Origin: Emydura subglobosa
Lineage: Eukaryota; Chordata; Testudines; Chelidae
Direction of reading: 5' to 3'
Assembly (NCBI GenBank): GCA_007922225.1
Contig: ML679946.1
Span: forward strand, 98,526,979 to 98,590,978
Length of the DNA stretch: 64,000 nt
The position numbers and the translations under genes are program-made. This document shows positions 1 through 11,091 of this stretch, one piece after another. The notes under the pieces were generated by a model, which saw only the letters and a program-made list of their open reading frames with translations, ran no database searches and was not told the origin of the DNA. Position 1 is the stretch's first letter, and every line of letters begins with the position of its first letter.

Positions 1-440
1 GAGGAATATATAAACCAGGGGCAGGGATGCTTCACCAGGGGAGTCCTCAACAGGTCAGACCCACGGGAGCTGTCAGGAAATGGGATCAGAGCTCTTGCAG
101 AAGAAATGGGCCTCAGAGTGGATGGTCCTGTGTCCCCTTCAGGTCGATGCAGAATTTGGGGATCCAGGGGCTTGGAAATTGGCTTAAGGAGTCTCTTGGA
201 GGAAACTCTTTGAGAGGAAACCTCATGACATTTCCTGCCCCTACATGGACAAATAGGCTGATAATACTCAAAGTACTTTCCAGACACTGGGCCTGTAATC
301 CTTACTGAAGCACAAATGACTGAAGTCAAATGGCAGGATTTGGCCATTTAAAGGCACACTGTAAAATCAATATTCACATCATGCCTGAAAATTGCTTATC
401 TACTATTGTTACAAGTGACACCTAATATTAGAGAGAGAGA
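1..440. other. unannotated, possible repeat transcript start
   Basis: No gene is recognised. A TATA-like string (atatataaacc) lies at about positions 6-16 and is followed by G-rich sequence, a layout resembling the promoter-bearing repeats near 30.8 and 47.3 kb. A 93-codon open frame (27-308) has no recognisable motif and is within chance length. Assignment to an LTR-like repeat is only a guess. Confidence 0.2.
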
Positions 441-662
441 AATGTGTTTCTCCACGGTGACAGCATTCGGTGGATAGTCAGTTTCTCGTGTATAGTCAGT
501 CATTCCCCCCTGTTGTTTGTGTGGGTCTTTTATACAGACACAGGGGAAAGAAAGACATGTTTTTCAACAGGGAAATGTGACTGCAGAATGGGAACTCAGG
601 GCATGTGTAATACCCTAAACTACTTCTACTATTTTGAATCTCAGTGATGATGTCCCTTGAAG

Positions 663-800
663 GTAGGTGAGTATTATTATTATTTCAGTTTTCTAGATGG
701 GGACACTAAAGCACAGAAAAGTTAAGTGACTTGCTCAAAGCCATATAGTGAGTCAGAAACAGAACTGTGTATAGAAACTACTTCTCTGCTTTATTCACTG
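663..800 (-). mobile_element. MIR/CORE-like tRNA-derived SINE fragment, antisense
   Basis: The plus strand reads a degenerate 'gatggggacactaaagcacagaaaagttaagtgacttgctcaaagc', quoted here in pieces: gatggggacacta, gcacagaaaagttaag, tgacttgctcaaagcc. This is the antisense of the conserved SINE body that reads 'ggcaagtcacttaacctctctgtgcctcagtttccc'-type sequence on the other strand. It is diverged and truncated at both ends. Confidence 0.7.
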
Positions 801-1109
801 GGGAAAGGTTTTTTCTATATTGGTGTGTTCTTTGGCAATGAAGCAATTCAATATTATTTCTCCAGCCAATAGTGATGGTGATGAGTAAATCCAATTACAT
901 TTGCTTTTTATTTATGCATAGTTTTGTACATTAAGTACAATAAAATAGTTCTGTACAGCATATAAACAGCTGAAACAGATGTTGAGTAATGTAAACACAG
1001 GTAGGGAGTTAATTCAGTAAAAAAGAAAGGAAGCAGGTGCAGAACGTTGTGAGTGTAACTAAAGTTTCAACCAAGTTGCATAAAGTGCATTCCAAGATTC
1101 ATGTGTGTC

Positions 1110-2140
1110 AATATGAGAGATTACCAGGGTAGATAAAATTTGATTATTTAAAAAAATGAAATTTAAACTTAAATTGACAACCTATGTTGAGGCCTAAACT
1201 TATTATAATTTATTAAAATAATTTAAATTAAATGCAAAAAAAAAATTTAGTACCTATTTGCTTCCAAATTTTAAATAAAGTGAAACAATTGACTTTATGA
1301 AAGTCACTGGGCTAAGCATCTAGAACCAGAGCTTGTTGAAGTGCAGAACCAGCATTTTGACAGCAATAGTCTTTTGCAGGTTCAGAGAGAATTTTTTTTT
1401 CCATTTATTCAACTAGTACAGTTCAATGACTAGTTCACTCAAAATTAACAAACCAGTTTCGAGTTGAAAAAGTAGAAAAGCTTGCTTTCCTCTTCCAGTC
1501 TATTAATTAAAACTAGGTGCAAGAGAATGAGATCTACTAATTCTAAAAACATGAAGGAGAAGGCGACCAGAAAAAATCATTTCAATTTACTAATTATAGA
1601 TATACTTCCTTTGTTTAATAAAGCAATCAGATTTAAATGCAGAAAATGTTTTCCTAACCTTTACTTATTTTTCCAGCACCTTTAAGGTAGTTTATTTAAT
1701 AAAAAACATTAAAATGCTGGTTTTGTGCATTTTTAACTGAATTTCCATCCAAATAGAGCTTACACAAATCACAAGTAAATAATGAATCACTATCTAGTAA
1801 TTAAGAAATTCATCATTCACAATTTTCTAAAATAAAAAATGCAAAAAGTAAGAATCTGAATAAATATAAATCAGGCTATATAACTTCTTAAATAAATGTG
1901 TATAGTTATAGTGTTTCCTCATGGTTAGAAAAAAAAAAGGACCAAATTTAGTGCAAAAGGCTGTATTTAATTGCAAATCAACATGTTTTAATGGTTACCA
2001 GCCTAAGAGAATGAACCTTTCTTTAGAAAAATAACTAAAAACTACAGATTAAAATCAATTATTTAAATGAAGGTTTCCTGCTTGCTGATTTAAATCATGT
2101 TTAAAATCATTGATTTAAATCACTCCTGTTAGGAATATGT
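1110..2140. repeat. AT-rich interspersed repeat of about 1 kb, class unknown
   Basis: The block is strongly AT-rich and ends in repeated gatttaaatca motifs (about 2086-2122). Phrases such as 'agaaaagcttgctttcctc' and 'ccaaatttagtgcaaaagg' are familiar to me from other sauropsid genomes, so I treat it as one old interspersed element rather than unique DNA. No coding capacity is visible. The 67-codon frame at 1482-1685 is chance-like. Class (DNA transposon or LINE tail) is not resolved from sequence alone. Confidence 0.45.
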
Positions 2141-2144
2141 ACTA

Positions 2145-2350
2145 TACCTTTACGAACAGAGTAAATATTAGAGGAAACTAGACTGGGGCTAGAGAGAACC
2201 AGCTGGAAGCAATCTGGCAGCAGCTTCACCAGTATGTAGTAGGAGCACATGGCTCTTCTTTGTCTTATGTAACTCTGTCTTAGTTCTAATAAAGTGTTAC
2301 ATCTAAGAGTCCAGACTGTGCTTCCTTCTCATGAATCTACAAGACAACAC
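2145..2350 (+). mobile_element. possible LTR 3' portion with polyA signal
   Basis: The segment carries AATAAAG (ttctaataaagtgttac) near 2287, followed by about 55 bp ending in an 'acaagacaacac' stretch, like the R/U5 end of a retroviral-type LTR. No TATA box or matching 5' end is clear, so this may be a truncated solo LTR or coincidence. Confidence 0.3.
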
Positions 2351-2525
2351 AACTCCACCCTAGAGATTACTCTCCGATCTACACGCAGCTCACATGTTTC
2401 TGCCTTCATTTTACTGTAGCCACCTTTGCCTCAACTCTCTCAGGTCCTGTGCTGAGCATACCTTGGAGAGACCTGAAAATAAAGTCTATTCTGGATAGGT
2501 ACCACCCTAATCACCACAGTATCTG

Positions 2526-2612
2526 AGGCCCAGATTTTCAAAGAAGTTTAAGCTCGTAACTTCCATGGAAGTTAGAAGCCTAAATACTTTTGGGGATCTG
2601 GGCCTGAGTGCC
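2526..2612. repeat. short palindromic interspersed repeat
   Basis: The sequence folds back on itself around 'aacttccatggaagtt'. The left side (ctgaggcccagattttcaaag) mirrors the right side (cttttggggatctgggcctgag). Related fold-back units occur elsewhere in the window (9.05, 30.43 and 53.55 kb). This is consistent with an old MITE-like family. Confidence 0.5.
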
Positions 2613-2727
2613 TTCTAAAAGTACATTGAGCAATGTGACTAACGTCTTTCACGTGTGGTTTGTTGTTTCTCTCCTCCTCAAGGGAAGAATTGTGTGTGCA
2701 CTGCAGAGTTTTGGTGGGTTGCTTTAT

Positions 2728-2732
<5 letters not shown>

Positions 2733-2758
<26 letters not shown>
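2733..2758. repeat. (TA)13 microsatellite
   Basis: Thirteen uninterrupted TA dinucleotides follow a short T-run. The overlapping open frames that translate it as repeated Ile-Tyr are artefacts of the repeat. Confidence 0.97.
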
Positions 2759-2847
2759 CAAGATGTGTATTGGAGAAGACAGGTCAAAGAAGTGCCCCTT
2801 GGACTTGGAATAGAATATGCTGATATTTGTGCTGGGCCTTAATTCCT

Positions 2848-2874
2848 GGGGGGGGAGGGGGGGGAGTTCATTCT
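2848..2874. repeat. G-rich low-complexity run
   Basis: About 27 bases are nearly all G, interrupted by a single A. It is a candidate for length polymorphism or assembly error. Confidence 0.9.
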
Positions 2875-2879
2875 ACAAT

Positions 2880-4289
2880 CTCAGTCTGGTCCCTCAAAAA
2901 AGTTGTCTCCTACACAGCTGTATCTTGAATCCTAGTTCCCAGTCTCAGCTGTTACCACTAATATTATATTTTTAGTCTGTGTTTTAAATGGAAACGGATG
3001 GAGAAGAGAGGAAAGTCTGTCAGACAAGTTGCTTTTGGGCCCTGCTAGGAGCAGGAAGTACTAGAATCGCTTTGAAAAGGCCTGCCTCATGAGATTGCCA
3101 CCTCAGTTTCCTGACTCAGATAGTGTGGGGATATTTTGGAGATGCATTCAGACTTCTGCACACTGATGTGATCTGAAACTCTGAGCTGTTCAGGGGTTGC
3201 CTTTCACAGTTATAGAGAGACGTCACTGAGTTTAATTGCATTCAGTGTTTTCTTTTGGGGAGCCAAATCAAATGCAACTTGGCCTTGTACCCTGCTCATA
3301 TGAGACTCAGATGCTGATGAGGTTAAGATGATGCTGGTTAAGGGCATGTACCTTTCCCCAAAACATCAACAAATAAAAGCATCCTTGTTTGCAAAACAAA
3401 TAGGAGGAGAAGCTCCCATCTCTGCTTATTCATTCATTCCCAGTGTGCAAACCAGAAGGGGCTCCCCTGTATCTATCTGGTATAACTCTTCTTAACTGGG
3501 CCCTCATGGACCACATGGATGGTATCATGTCATGTCCAAAGCCCACCCCTTCTATTCTTGTTCCATTGAGGATGGTTAAAGCGGAGGAAGGAGAACGGGT
3601 CTGGCCGTTGAGTCCTTACATGTACTTTACATGAACTTGTAATACAATTTGCTTAACTGATAATATTACCCATTAGTAATGCTGCTGACATTTAATAATA
3701 CTAAATAATAATAATAATTAATAAAACACTTCCATATGCTAATTTATTTGGATTCCAAAGAGAATGGTTTATCTGTGCTGTTCAGGTTCCGATCAGGATT
3801 TATTCTATCAACTGAGAGACATTTGCCTTTTTAAAGTCCATCGCCCAGCTGCATAATAGAGTGTGTGCAGAAAAATAGCTTTGCATTTTGTCTCCATATC
3901 TCTGCATTAAAGTTCTCCCTACCATTTAACCTCCCCAACATTCAGGAAAAAAGCTCAGTCAAGGTCCCCTGCCTACACTTCTCAGCATAACCGAATCCTC
4001 CCCCAATTCCATTTAGTTCACCCCCACTGTAAAGATGACTTTTTCAATCAAGGCATTGTACTCCTTCCAAAGACATTAAGCCAAATGATAGAGAGCAAGC
4101 TGAAATGACAAGGACAAGCTTGCTCAGCACCAGGTGGCGAGAGTTTCTAAAGAAAGTGATTGAAAACAAATATGAGGTAGGACTGCCCAAGGACTCTCTG
4201 CTTTTTTCTCCGATTGAAAACATTCCATTGATGCAGGACTGAGGAAGGTTCAGGTTTAGGACATGAATACACTCACCTCTCAGGTGGTT
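2880..4289. other. no recognised feature
   Basis: Single-copy-looking sequence of mixed composition, with a short (AAT)n-like stretch near 3695-3722. No splice-bounded open frame or known repeat is recognised. Confidence 0.5.
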
Positions 4290-4339
4290 TTCATGGTTTT
4301 ATCCTTTTGTCCCGTTAGTTATGTTTTGAAAATCTCCAC

Positions 4340-4835
4340 ACCTGAGTCGGCTGTTGAATCCCCCCACCCTGTGCTCTCCTCAGCTGTCATCTTTCCCCTC
4401 TCCCCTACTGCAGAGTCTGCCCTCCTCACTCCAACAGCCACGTCCTCTACTCCCCCTACCCCACTGTCAGTCAGCAACCCTGGAGAACATCCCACACTAG
4501 ACTGATTTCCTCCACCCTGCATTTCTTCTCTCCACATTCAGTGCTGCCATACTCCTTGCCATTCAGCCCATTCCTGCCACCATGTTGACTCCCATGATCC
4601 AATATTAGTTGCTATCTTTGACTCCCTTCCCCTACTCTTTTCTTCCTCTCTGTGCAAGATCTTGTTGACTTTTTCAAAGAAAAGATTAGCAAAGGTGCAC
4701 CCTGACTTCCATCATCTCCCATCCTCTTCTCCCCTTCTCCCATTCCTTCAAACCCCCTCTCCTCTTCCCCATCATTGATGGTGAGGTTTCATATCTCTAG
4801 CTCTTCTCCTCAGTCCCCCATCTGCTTTCATCAAC
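4340..4835 (+). mobile_element. possible LINE ORF2 linker remnant (pyrimidine-rich)
   Basis: The block is strongly C/T-rich on the plus strand. Near 4655-4690 it can be read as a frame resembling the 'DFFKEKI' motif found between the endonuclease and reverse transcriptase of L2-like LINEs (tgactttttcaaagaaaag). Surrounding stops and frameshifts prevent a firm call. Simple CT-rich DNA is the alternative. Confidence 0.3.
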
Positions 4836-4847
4836 TATCATCCTTTG

Positions 4848-5078
4848 CCTAGAGGCTGCATGGCCTAGAGGACAGCGCACTAGACTTAGGAGAGCTGGGT
4901 TATTCCCAACTCTGCCACTGGCCTGCAAGGTGACCTTGGGCAAGTCACTTCTCTTACTTGTGCCTCAGTTTCTGAGGCACAAGTAAAATGGGGATAAAAT
5001 AGTGACCTCCTTTGTAAAGCACTTTGAGATCTACTGAGGGACGGTGTTGCATAAGAGCTCGTATTATTATTATTTCTC
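4848..5078 (+). mobile_element. tRNA-derived SINE with L2-like tail
   Basis: A near-complete SINE. An A-box-like tggcctagagga starts near 4861 and a B-box-like ggttattccc lies near 4898. These are followed by the conserved 'tgaccttgggcaagtcactt' body, an 'aaaatggggataa' segment and an L2-type 3' end (aagcactttgagatc ... tattattatt). It is transcribed to the right if by Pol III. The body carries an unusual perfect hairpin at 4954-4986 in place of the usual 'cccatctgt' segment (see findings). Confidence 0.85.
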
Positions 5079-5744
5079 CCACCTTTTCTCTTGCCTTTCT
5101 CCTCACTCCTTTATCTGTTTGTAGCAGGCTGAGCGGAGCGAGACACTGTTGTCAGCTGAGGCTTCGAGGTGCTACTGTAACACACATAGTAGTGATGGTA
5201 ATAACTAGTCTAAACTGTTCAAAGCTGAATCTCCACCCTTAAATCATCACAGAGTGAGATTCAACCGCTCTGCAAAGAGCCAGAACAAGACTTCTGAAGC
5301 ACTTTGCTTCATTTAGTACCCTGGCATTGCTTCACTCAAACTAGCCTAGCTCAGTGTCGCCACAATGCAAATCAGCTACCAAGCTACGGCGAGACTGGAT
5401 CAGCAGTTGATGAGCTGTAACTCAGCTGCTGCATCCCCACTGCATTACCAGTTTGAGCATAAGCATCACTCAAGCTTCAAGACCAGCTAGTTTGAGTTTA
5501 AAACACCCTTAACTTGAGTTAGAGATTTGTGTATGTGGACGGGCATTAGGTCAGGGGCAAAACGGAGTTACAGCTTGAGCTTCCAACGCAGTGAGGACAA
5601 GTCAAAGCATTTCCAGCAATCCCCACTGTACCTCCCCACATGGCAATGCCATTCTCTAGTCAGAGGAGAGCTTTGTGCAATTGGTCCTTTTAAAACCCCA
5701 AGTATAAATAATCCCGTTTGGGAGCTGTCTGGAGAATCTTAGAT
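5079..5744. other. no recognised gene; possible MITE-like sequence
   Basis: The part around 5330-5500 (tagcctagctcagtgtcgcc and similar) resembles the interior of sauropsid hAT-derived MITEs but has no clear terminal inverted repeats. Otherwise nothing is recognised. Confidence 0.3.
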
Positions 5745-6125
5745 GCAACCATATGTATAGTTCTGTTGAAATCAAAATGCTTCATGAAATCAGGTCGATT
5801 TCAACAGAGTTGTGTTCCGGAAGACATACATTCTGACCATTTTGGCACATCCCATTTCAAAACAAAATATTTGGATTTTTCTTTTTGAAACAACTTTTCA
5901 TCTCTATTTATTTTGTCTATTACATATAAAACTTAAAAAGTCAACATTGAAATTAAACATTTCATGTGTGTAGAAATAAAATGTTTTGACCAACCTGAAA
6001 TGAAAAAAAAAAAATCAGTATTTTTTTCAGAGAATGTAAAGTGCTTTTGGTTTTGTTCGGATTCAGATTGAAGTCAAATTGTGAACACCTTTGTCAAACG
6101 GAATTTCTACCCTCCACGCAGCTCT
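5745..6125. repeat. AT-rich fold-back repeat, copy 1
   Basis: Runs of aaaatgtttt, ttttgaaaca and gaaattaaacatttc alternate on both strands, and the block ends with 'gcagctctagctt'. It belongs with similar blocks at 14.04, 38.30, 44.23 and 61.85 kb, which share the 'aaaatttt / ccatgaaa' vocabulary. It is probably one old non-coding family. Confidence 0.5.
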
Positions 6126-8364
6126 AGCTTGAACCTGCCTTTTGTTATGTGCTAATGGAAAATCAAGTAATGATACTTCCACCTAAGTAATCGCTGATTT
6201 CAGTTCTGTGATCAATTCCTCTATATCCATCAGGATGAGCCTTTTTGACAGCCGCTGGGTTGTACTTAGACAGGCAGTCTCTCTCCTTCCTTACTACAGG
6301 ACTGTCCCCAGCTCTCCCCCTTGAAGCTGGGGGTTCGATTCATGTCAGCTGTAGAGCTTTAGGGAGCTTCTTCTCCAGTTGGCCCCTAATTTCCCCTAAT
6401 TAATCCTCCATCTTGGAGACTTCAGCAAGCTGGCCTTCTCTTGTTGGTGTCTTCTTGTTATGAGGCAGGAGGCGGAATACATGCTGTTCCCCTTCCCAAA
6501 TCTCATCCCAATCGGCTGAGAGAGAGGGGAGCATTGTTTCACCCGCTCTTCAAGGTTCCTGGATCCATGCCTTTAAAGTGACAGTAAAGGATTTTCTTCC
6601 CAAACACTACTTATTCCCAGGACTGCCCTTTATTCCCAAATCTCCTATTTTCTAAGTTCTTATGCACCTCATATCTCGCTAAATCTTAAAGGGTCACTTC
6701 GTATGACAGATATGGGCTGACCCCCTCAGCCCCACTACCTGTAAGGCCACAGTCTACTTTGTCACACCAATATTCTTGGTTTGTGGGTGCACTTAAAATG
6801 TTTATTCCCGTTTGAAATATATTATCAGATCTGTTGCTCGTCCTTAGACTTAAAATGGGGAATAAGGCTAGGAACAGTAATATCTCTTCATCAGCTTCTT
6901 CCAAAGCAGAATCATGACAAAACTTCCACTGACCATATCTGACAATACAAAGCGGACAATAAATTGACTCACTCCAGCCAAGTCCTGGGACCTGCACATT
7001 AATGAAACCACTATGCTATTGCCAAATACAGCCGAAATGTATCGGATGTCGTTAAAAACATAGAAGCAGGTCTTTCTATTCAGAGTTGGGCATGATTCAT
7101 GGCCTTGAAATAACGAGTGTTCAGCCATCTTGAACCAGACAATATTTGACAATCTGACTATCATATTCTATCATCTGCCTGGGTCACAATGCCCAGAGCA
7201 TGATCATTCATCTCGACTCTGAATATCAATGATTAGCTCTGGCAGTATGCCAAGTATCCGGAAATCTACCAGTGATGTCCCTAGTCATAGTTTGCTCCCA
7301 TCCACCACACACATGTCATCAGAAATGAGCCCTGCAGAAGAGCAAGGTCAGCTAGTACCTCCTGCCAGTTCATGTGTAATGTTTCCTTGTCACCTGTTAT
7401 AAGCAGAGATTCTCAGAGCTGCCTTCTGGTGGTCCCTGCAGTGGCAAGCTTTCACTTAGAATAAAGGCCATCGGGAAAGCACCCAGGAAAATAGATGTGG
7501 GCAGAATTTTTTCCCAGTAGAATATTTTTTAATGTGAGGTATCAGCAGCCCTTTAAATTTTATATAAAAATTATAAATGCGACAAGGCAAAACGGGTTCA
7601 TATCAGCACGCGCAGAAACTTGGGTCTCTTGTGCTATCTGCAAACTATTAGTGGAAGGTCAGCTCCCACCTTCTCTCTGCCCATGACGACAGCCTTGATC
7701 ACCCCATTTCCGTTTCTCTGATAAGCACTTTCATACTGTCTCCCAAGCCTCTCTTACAAGTGGGAAAACGCCCCATTAAAAGCCACAAAGTCACCACCTT
7801 GCTCTCCTCAAAACTCACTTCTGCCATAACATATGCAGTTAAACTGCAACCTAAGGATGACAAGGCAAGTGGAGAGCTGTAATCGCTGCTACTAAGAATT
7901 TGTCACCGCTTTTTATGCTTATTTTGTTATTATTCCATCTCCCCCACCCCAGCATATTTGTCTGTGTCATCCACCTGAAACTCCTTAATCCTATATATTA
8001 CATACTAGTAGGCTCCAACGTAACACTGCCACCTTTAATTTGAATGAAACAAGGAAAATCCAAGGGCATTGAAATGTATAGGATGTGTATATATGTATGT
8101 TGCAGTAAGGAAACTTTAAATACAAAGGGCCCTGCTCCAGAAATCAGAGCTATGTAAAATGGCTTAAGGATTATGGTGAAAGAGCTTTTAAAGCATTTAC
8201 AAAATATGTAGGAGTAGTCAAACATATCTGGCATTAGTCGAGATTTTAAATATACATCAGAAGCATGTTATTATTATTAATATTATTATTATGGGCATAA
8301 GGCAATACTTAGCTTATGCATAGGATAGTTTGCACAAAGTGGTAATTCATCATCAAATTGCATT
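6126..8364. other. no recognised feature; two overlapping minus-strand ORFs
   Basis: Open frames of 103 codons (6686-6997) and 98 codons (6868-7164) overlap in different frames on the minus strand. The second has hydrophobic stretches such as 'FIVRFVLSDMVSGSFVMIL', but I recognise no family, start context or splice sites. Chance is sufficient explanation. The rest shows no known repeat beyond ATT-rich sequence near 8268-8295. Confidence 0.4.
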
Positions 8365-8368
8365 GTAT

Positions 8369-8640
8369 AGTATTATTAATATTACTGCATTGATGTGCAT
8401 GGTGCTGTACAGATGAAATTAATGTATAAGAAAATCATATTTTGCAGTTCTGGAGAGCCCACTTTACAAACGGTTAGTCAGCCTCACAGGACTCCAATGA
8501 AGCATTGAGGTGGTACTGTCTTTATGCCCATTATGCAGATGGGTAAATGAAGGCACAGAGATTTTAAATGACACAGTGGGCTGGCTGCAAAGTAAAGGAG
8601 TCCTGATCCCTACCTTCCCTAGCCATTAGACCAAAAGTGA
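8369..8640 (-). mobile_element. SINE, antisense, diverged
   Basis: The plus strand shows the order expected for an antisense copy: gcatggtgctgtacagatg, then 'tgcccattatgcagatgggta', 'gaaggcacagag' and finally 'agccattagacc', the antisense of the tRNA-like head. It is heavily mutated. Confidence 0.65.
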
Positions 8641-9044
8641 GTATATCAAGGATAATAATTGGCTGTAGAAGTCCAGACAGGTGACTTCAGCTAGGGACTG
8701 ACCTTTAAGGGTGTCCTCTCTCCATGCCATCAAGAAGAGCAGCACTGGCTGTCAGCTACTAGACTAGCTCCAGACTGCCTCTGCTGGAAGGACACCCCAG
8801 GGGTGTGGAAGGGGAAATCTACTCCTTTAAGGGCGGATGGAGGAAGAAACATGGGTGGAGGCCAGCAGCCATTGTTCCAGCCCAGCTTTCTCTTGCCCAT
8901 CAACTAGGGTAGCTCTGGGGGCAATCTGCCCCTTTAAGAGTACTCTTCCTACATTGATTGATAGCAGCAACCTAGGTCCAGCCTAGGTGTCAGATGATGG
9001 ACCTCTACCTTCATGGCAGAGAGCTCTCCTCTTTTTATTTTAAA
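8641..9044. other. no recognised feature
   Basis: Contains two similar 'ccctttaagg'-type phrases (8821-8832 and 8929-8939). Otherwise nothing is recognised. Confidence 0.4.
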
Positions 9045-9215
9045 CTGCGGCCAACATTTTCAGACCTGGAGGCAAAACGATAGGCACCAAAACCAATATT
9101 TAGGGACCTGAGACAATAGCTGGATTTTCTCATCCACTTCCGTAGGCGCTCACTTACTTTCATGTCTATACATTGATTTCTGTGCCTAATGTTGGGTGTT
9201 CACACTTGCAAACGT
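9045..9215. repeat. fold-back interspersed repeat
   Basis: The phrases 'attttcagacctggaggc', 'taggcacc', 'atatttagggacct' and 'ttgggtgttcac' belong to the short palindromic family whose better copies read 'ttttcaaa...aggcacctaaat'. Low internal identity suggests great age. Confidence 0.4.
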
Positions 9216-9254
9216 TGGCCACCATGTGCATATGCTTACGTTCCTCTTCCTGTC

Positions 9255-9440
9255 TTATTTATATTGCAGATGCACCTAAAGACTCCCAGTGAGATGGGGG
9301 TGCCACTGTGCTAGATGCCATACAAATGCAGAGTAAGAGACAGCTCCTGCCCTGAAGAGCTTACCATCTCAACAGACAAGGCACATAAAATGTGGGAGGG
9401 AAAACACGGGCACAGAGAAGGGACGTAATGGAGCCTTCAC
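9255..9440 (-). mobile_element. L2-type tail or SINE fragment, antisense
   Basis: The plus strand reads ccactgtgctagatgccata, then 'cagctcctgccctgaagagc' and 'ttaccatctcaacagacaag'. This is the antisense of the 3' end shared by L2-like LINEs and related SINEs in this window (compare 16.4, 23.6, 28.6 and 31.5 kb). Confidence 0.6.
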
Positions 9441-9689
9441 CAATTTGGCACAATGTAAACATTTCACAGAGACAGTCCGATTTTGCAAAAGTTCCACTAA
9501 ATCCCAGAAAGCCCGGTTTCCTGCCAGTTCCCCCACCCAGCCCCTTAGCAGCCTGGCTGGCTGGCTGGTTGCTGGGGATCCTGGGTTCACAGGTCAGGGC
9601 AACCTGCCAAGTGCGATGCCCCAGATCTCTGGGACTTCCAGGGTAATCTGAATAAAACCAAACTTTGAAATCCTCTATGAAATGGAATT
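9441..9689. repeat. unclassified repeat with (GGCT)n core
   Basis: A short ctggctggctggctggttg run (about 9555-9573) sits in a moderately GC-rich stretch that also has 'ttttgcaaaagttccact'. It looks like a diverged interspersed repeat. The frames on both strands through it are shadows of this low-complexity sequence. Confidence 0.3.
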
Positions 9690-9815
9690 ACCATTCTCCA
9701 TAGTTCTGGGAAGTAACTTTCCAAGGTCACACAAAAGGCATGGGGTAGGATTGGGAATAGAATTCAGGTTTCCTGATTCTTAATCCAGCACCCTATCCAT
9801 TAGACCACACAGCCT
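9690..9815 (-). mobile_element. SINE, antisense
   Basis: Reads 'ccaaggtcacacaaaagg', 'gattgggaatagaattcagg' and 'ctatccattagaccacac', a good antisense match to the tRNA-like head and body of the SINE family at 4848-5078. Confidence 0.75.
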
Positions 9816-9999
9816 CCCAAAAAGTCTTTCAGTTCCTGTAACTTGAGGCATTGTCTCTTCTTGTTAACTTGTTTAGATCCTTTCATTTGATGATTGGACA
9901 ATAAAAAGGATCAACCTTAGTTTAGGGAGTTTTGCAGATAACCCGAGATGGCTAAAATCATCTGTGTGCTCTGTAGTATGTTATAGTGACCAGATTTGC

Positions 10000-10005
<6 letters not shown>

Positions 10006-10043
<38 letters not shown>
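10006..10043. repeat. (GA)19 microsatellite
   Basis: Nineteen uninterrupted GA dinucleotides. Confidence 0.98.
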
Positions 10044-10046
<3 letters not shown>

Positions 10047-10734
10047 TGACTGTTTCTTTAAAGCAAAGAATGAAAGTAATGAAGGTTAAAGCAAATTATT
10101 AATCTTATGTTCAGCCAATCAAATTTTACAAGCCACATCATGACTGCGTCTGGATTGCCTATTACTCTGCATTTGTAGGAGTTATAATATAAAATGCCAA
10201 TGATGTGGAAAGGAAATACATTTCAGAGCGAGATGTCTTTCATTTCCTTTCACTCTGGCTATGCGTATCCACTCATGGTCAGGATGATACTCAGAATATT
10301 ATCTGTGTTCATCAAGGGTGTCTGTAGGTGCCTTCTGATTTTGGCAGTTAACTCATCTCTAGTAAGTCCTGTCCCATCTTGCTGGGAAGAGGATGATTAT
10401 TCAGAAATTAAATAGGATTAAAAGACAATATTTCATCTTCGTCTTGGAATGACCAGTGTATATACACAAACTGCTAAATGCAAAGACTGATGTTGGAATA
10501 TGAATGTCCTCTTTCTTTTCTTGGGCTCTCAGGAGGTCCATTCCATTTCCCTGTGAGTGTGCTTGGTTCTCATAATACCACCGTGTAACACGGAAAATCC
10601 ATGTGGCTTATTGAGTGGAAATCGCGTGTTGCAGGGTTACATTTAAACTGCCTCTTCCCTTATGAATAGAGAAGTCTAATGAACAAGTTCCAGTATCACT
10701 AATAAGGACAGAGCATTATGGTTAAATTATTTTT
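10044..10734. other. no recognised feature
   Basis: Mixed-composition sequence. A 73-codon frame at 10194-10415 has no recognisable motif. Confidence 0.5.
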
Positions 10735-10774
10735 TCTCATGGGTCCATTTCTCCCAGTAATAATAACACATCAT

Positions 10775-10955
10775 ATATCTATGTTTCATAACACCTGTGA
10801 AATTAGTGAAGTGTTATGTCCATTTTGCAGCTAGAGAAACTGAGGTGCTGGGTGATTAAGATAGTAGTAAGAGATCATACAAAAGGAAGTGGCAGAGAAT
10901 AGAAAAGAATCCAAGAGCTCTCACTTCCAGGCCTGCGCTGCAACCATTTGGCAAT
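10775..10955 (-). mobile_element. SINE, antisense, diverged
   Basis: Contains 'tgtccattttgcagctagag', 'aaactgaggtgctgggtgat' and 'aggaagtggcagagaatag', followed by a degraded tRNA-like head near 10930. Same family and orientation as 9690-9815. Confidence 0.65.
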
Positions 10956-11091
10956 GTCAAATGGAAATGAAGACCATCATCATAGCAATCAAGGGCCAGA
11001 ACACGGATCTGGCCATGTCTTTCCTGCTGCTCCAGCACTGGGATTCAGACACAGAATAGAGCAGCTGAGAAGAGGGATAAGAGGGACTATG

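Noticed and set aside
2608..2842. Frames with repeated Ile-Tyr
   Set aside because: Translation of the (TA)13 microsatellite.
6686..7164. Two overlapping minus frames, one with hydrophobic segments, suggesting a membrane protein exon
   Set aside because: Frames conflict with each other and no family is recognised; insufficient support.
9988..10003. 'agtgaccagatttgcc' as another copy of the 'tagggtgaccag' MITE
   Set aside because: Only about ten bases match and no partner end is present.
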